A stretch of 64,000 bases of DNA from Paragonimus westermani (lineage: Eukaryota; Platyhelminthes; Trematoda; Plagiorchiida; Troglotrematidae). Below the pieces are notes generated by a model. It saw only the letters and a program-made list of their open reading frames with translations. It ran no database searches and was not told the origin of the DNA. Below are positions 60,476-64,000 of this stretch, piece by piece. Each line of letters begins with the position of its first letter. The stretch's first letter is position 1. The translations under genes were made by a program, and so were the position numbers. The stretch spans positions 41,763 to 105,762 of the forward strand of contig QNGE01002697.1 in NCBI GenBank assembly GCA_008508345.1, read 5' to 3'.

Positions 60476-63400
60476 TGGATTTGTTGAAATTTTCTGTTGT
60501 TTAGACTCGGGGAGGTGATGGAACGTTCACTACTGCAATTAGCCAAACGCCGGAGCACGATTCTTCCGTTTGTGTGCTTCTGTATCAGCTACATGAATTG
60601 CCAAAGACATGTATTATTCAGGAAAGTCTATTGCTCTATCGGCCTTCCGGATCTTTACAGAAATTTTGCTCTATCGGCTCACTGCAGCCTAAGTCGCATA
60701 GACACATTTAGGCTGATCATTAAGGTCGACATTGCAATGCAAAGTGAAGGCAAAGATGAGCTCCTGTGCTCCCCAGGGTTCAATTGCTTGAGACTTTCAC
60801 GTGTCCATTTTGACCATTCGTCAACTCACGTCAGAAAAATACTAGATTTTGTTGCGATGGTTATGAGTGAGGTGGGATAGACCATTTATCTTGTCCATAC
60901 ATCGCTTCGTTTAGTTGTCAACGCACAAGTGGATAAATGTGGGCACTGAAGCCGTACAACTGCGTAATAATTTGACACAGCTAGTCAAGAGGACAAGTAG
61001 ATTTAGGGCGTAATGAGGTGCGAACTGAATGAGTTACCAAAACCAACATGAAAGAGAATGCCAGTAGGATAGGTTACCAATCTGTTTGGGTTTAGCCAGC
61101 TACAGAGAAGAAGTCTTGCAAGTTCAGAAACTGGAAGCAGTCAGAATTATGATGTGACTTTTGGTAATCACATCGGAACCTTAAGATCCAGTGAAATTCA
61201 GTGCGGCAAGCTAGGACAAAATGGATGGCTAACTGACAGTTTAACAAGAAAAATATGCCCTGACAGATGCAGGTTGGTCTACTGAATGCATTACTTTGTG
61301 GATTAGCAACGCCCACCGAATCCAAAGACGGAAAGGGAAACACTGTTGACAAAGGAGTGAACAAACGTCAGTTATGAGTGGGTGGGTAGTGACTCCTACG
61401 CAAGCCAGTGTGGTTGCGATTATCAACACTGTCAAGTCTCTATGTGCGTTAGACATGACCACAGTGACCGGTTCGAAGACGCACAGTGCGCTTTTCTTCT
61501 CTCGTCGAACGTCCAGGGGATAGAAATTGCGTTCCGTCGGTCTGTTCGTAAGCTTGCTTTCTGGAAGACGTTATTGGATCAATGCTTGACATGCGTTCTG
61601 TTATCGTCAGTTCATGTATGACGGTACGACATCAAGCCATACTTTCTTCAGACGGTTCAAAGTGGATTACTTACGCGGTGTATGACAGGTCCATCCAGTT
61701 TGCTACACTTGTTTGTGTAGAATTCTGCGAGAACCGAGTCATCGCGACAGGAGTTGCTTTCGTACGTTTTTTTAGCACACCTGTATTTCGCTTCTATTTG
61801 TCTCGTTTCTATTTCATGGTGAAGTTCAGGGAAATTAGGGTCAACCTAATCAAGACGTTGCCTTCAAACAGTAGCTTACCGCGCCTTTTACCTGTAACTC
61901 AACAACTCAACTCTACATAATACAATCTACCCGGTTTGGCATTGAGTAGAACAGCTCGCTGGCTCTGAACCGTCCTTTATCCACCGTAAGACTTGAAGTG
62001 TCAGACAACGTGAGGACAGGCCATAAGATGTCTTTGTGATGAGTTGAACCTCACTTATCGAAATAGACCTCTGAAAAAATACACCAGCAGCGTCATCGCT
62101 GCGGTGACCTTCTGTGGGCCGAAAAACGTGAGGTAAAAAACAAATTTGTTATTCAACTTCTTCAGTTTCGTAAAATGCTCACTCTAATTTGATCTACTTA
62201 AAATAAGCATCAGCTACCAACCAAGAAATTTCGTTGCCAATCTGAACAAAAACAATCACCACCTATGCGGAAAATTTCGAATTATTGAGCCAAGCCAACG
62301 GTGGATGTGTAGAAGCCGATGGAGGGTTTATGTGGATCTACTAGCATGTCTCACAATTTCAGTCAGACTCTTTTTTATCTGATTTTCAGATAGGTCCCCT
62401 ACAGTACAAAACACATAAGAGTACGTCCGTGTTCAACCAGTTTTCAGGACCGCTTCTTTTAGAGACCGATGGTAAGAAAATTGAGCGTCTAATCCAAACG
62501 GTTATCAGGCAACAGACAATTGCACGTACAGATCAAACGTGGCTGACGTTCAGTTTGTAGCAGCCGTAAACTAACGGTGTCCAACAGCCACACGGGCAGT
62601 TGATTCAAGCCGAATGACAAATCCTGATCTGGAGACTATTGACTGAAGCAATATGACCGACTTTGCTAGTTCTACTTTGGAAACGATCAGACAAGCTGAA
62701 TGTGCTTCACATGATATTGTGATCATGCGATATGATTACCTAGCAAGGACTATTATGACACTAGTGGAGTAGCAAGTAATCCGCTCACCAGCTAATTTGT
62801 GTACAGCCTTACTGATGGTCGAAAGTAATCAAGTTTGAAATGAAAACAGAACGTGGAATTTTTCGGTCTTTCAAGTTCCAAAGCACTAATCTGTGTTTGA
62901 AAAGAACTTCAGAAGATCATGGCAGTACGCCAACACTTTCCATTGTGGTCCTTGTTGAAAACACATCTAGAATTTTACCCAGCAATTTGAACATTCAGCC
63001 ACTGCTTATTGCAGAATTGGGGTCGCATTTTTGGATATGTTACATGGGCTACCGTTTTGCCCATGCAACTCTCCACAATCAGAACAGTTAGCGGGCACGT
63101 TTTCCCAGTTACTCGCTCTTAATGACTAGCGGTGTAGTTGATTACATCAGCAGACGCTGCCAGAAGGTATGCACATATCAGGAGCTTCCTTCGTTCCACC
63201 CCAATGCACCTGAACAAAAAGAAAACCGAACACAATTGGTAACCTCGTTTTGTAACACCTGAGTGTGCCGGATTGAACGTAAAGTCAATGGGCTGCTATG
63301 GATTGAAACAGCAGGCAGGTGTACTGCCCATATATTTCGTAGTTTAACCGAATCCCACTGCAGAAGGAGCGAAAATCAAACTTATTCAAGTGAACCCTCC

Positions 63401-64000
63401 AGTCTGGACAGGTTCGAATGGTTGGTCGCACAAGAGATTAATGGACTATCGGGATGAGAATTACGTGGTTCCATGTCGATAGACACCCTCAGTCACAGAT
63501 GTAACAAGTAAACTCTGTTCTATGTACCACAATGCCTATATGCTTTCAACTACGTCCGTTGACTTTGCAAAAATAATGACAGTCTTGTCTAATCTCCTAT
63601 CCAGTCGTGGTTTTAACTGGCTCCTCGTCGAGCGATCAGCTTCTGGTCCGACCTGTTGAAGGGGCTGAGAAGTATGGCTACGGACATTTAACGGAAATTG
63701 GTAAGCTTATCTGAACTTCGTTTGTCTTGCGTAATGGCATTTCGTTCGCATGTCATCGGTTGATTTTACGGAATCGACATACACATTATATAGTGGGGGA
63801 GCAAGCAGTTAAGCGAAGTCGGTCTAGTCACATCTGGGACATTCAGTCAGTTGACTCAAGTGGATGCATCAAGATGCGGTTGATGAGAACTGACTGCACA
63901 ACAATGTTGTAGAGGGAATGAACGATCACACTACACTAGTCGTGAATAGTCAGATGGAGGCACATATTTCGTTAATAATGAAACGGGAATGAGATATAAG
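60476..64000. other. No recognisable gene
   Basis: Frames at 60497-60880 (after a fair acceptor-like TTTCTGTTGTTTAG) and 61582-61920 have no motif and chance length. A TTGCTCTATCGGC word is repeated about 35 bp apart near 60640-60690. Confidence 0.4.

Noticed and set aside
1..64000. CRISPR arrays, operons, prokaryotic or viral genes
   Set aside because: No spaced direct-repeat array, no clustered long frames and no ribosome binding sites; the content is eukaryotic throughout.

Overview
The window looks like intergenic, repeat-bearing DNA of a flatworm, most likely a digenean trematode. Base composition is AT-leaning and close to uniform, and open frames are short. There are no bacterial operons or ribosome binding sites. 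What can be named is decayed eukaryotic retroelement: Penelope-like elements (PLEs) with a GIY-YIG tail, RTE-clade non-LTR elements ending in (ATG)n, a solo LTR, and tRNA-headed SINEs with a hammerhead-ribozyme-like body. That last combination is known from the Sm-alpha family of schistosomes and is the main pointer to trematodes. The species cannot be fixed from sequence alone.

Layout. 1-13.5 kb: no recognisable gene apart from one weak first-exon candidate, a short tandem duplication and tRNA-like scraps. 13.5-17.4 kb: a solo LTR with a GTAT target-site duplication (13546-13901), a perfect 93-bp inverted repeat with a hammerhead core on each strand (15389-15591), and an orphan Sm-alpha-like hammerhead (17337-17376). 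22-24.7 kb: a possible internal exon, a fresh 59-bp tandem duplication and a tRNA-like site. 25.0-26.3 kb: a dead PLE (copy A) next to an antisense hammerhead. 28.2-29.4 kb: the best host-gene candidate, two possible exons whose reading frame seems to switch; its function is not recognised. 33.5-35.4 kb: 3' ends of a PLE-type and an RTE-type element, plus an AT-rich patch. 40.7-42.5 kb: PLE copy B running into a 962-base gap. 49.5-52.7 kb: a tRNA-like relic, two head-to-head SINEs and a 5'-truncated RTE with a YADD box. 53-55 kb: a diverged tandem duplication, a weak hammerhead-like site and another PLE-type 3' end. 55-64 kb: one antisense open frame longer than expected by chance and nothing else I can name.

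How it fits together. The window records retrotransposon activity rather than a gene system. Self-cleaving ribozyme motifs occur in at least two element classes (PLE-type and SINE-type), and two of them sit in inverted-repeat junctions. The two PLE copies share one nearly identical block of about 570 bp flanked on both sides by diverged homologous sequence, which suggests gene conversion. Two unrelated families end in the same ATG microsatellite.
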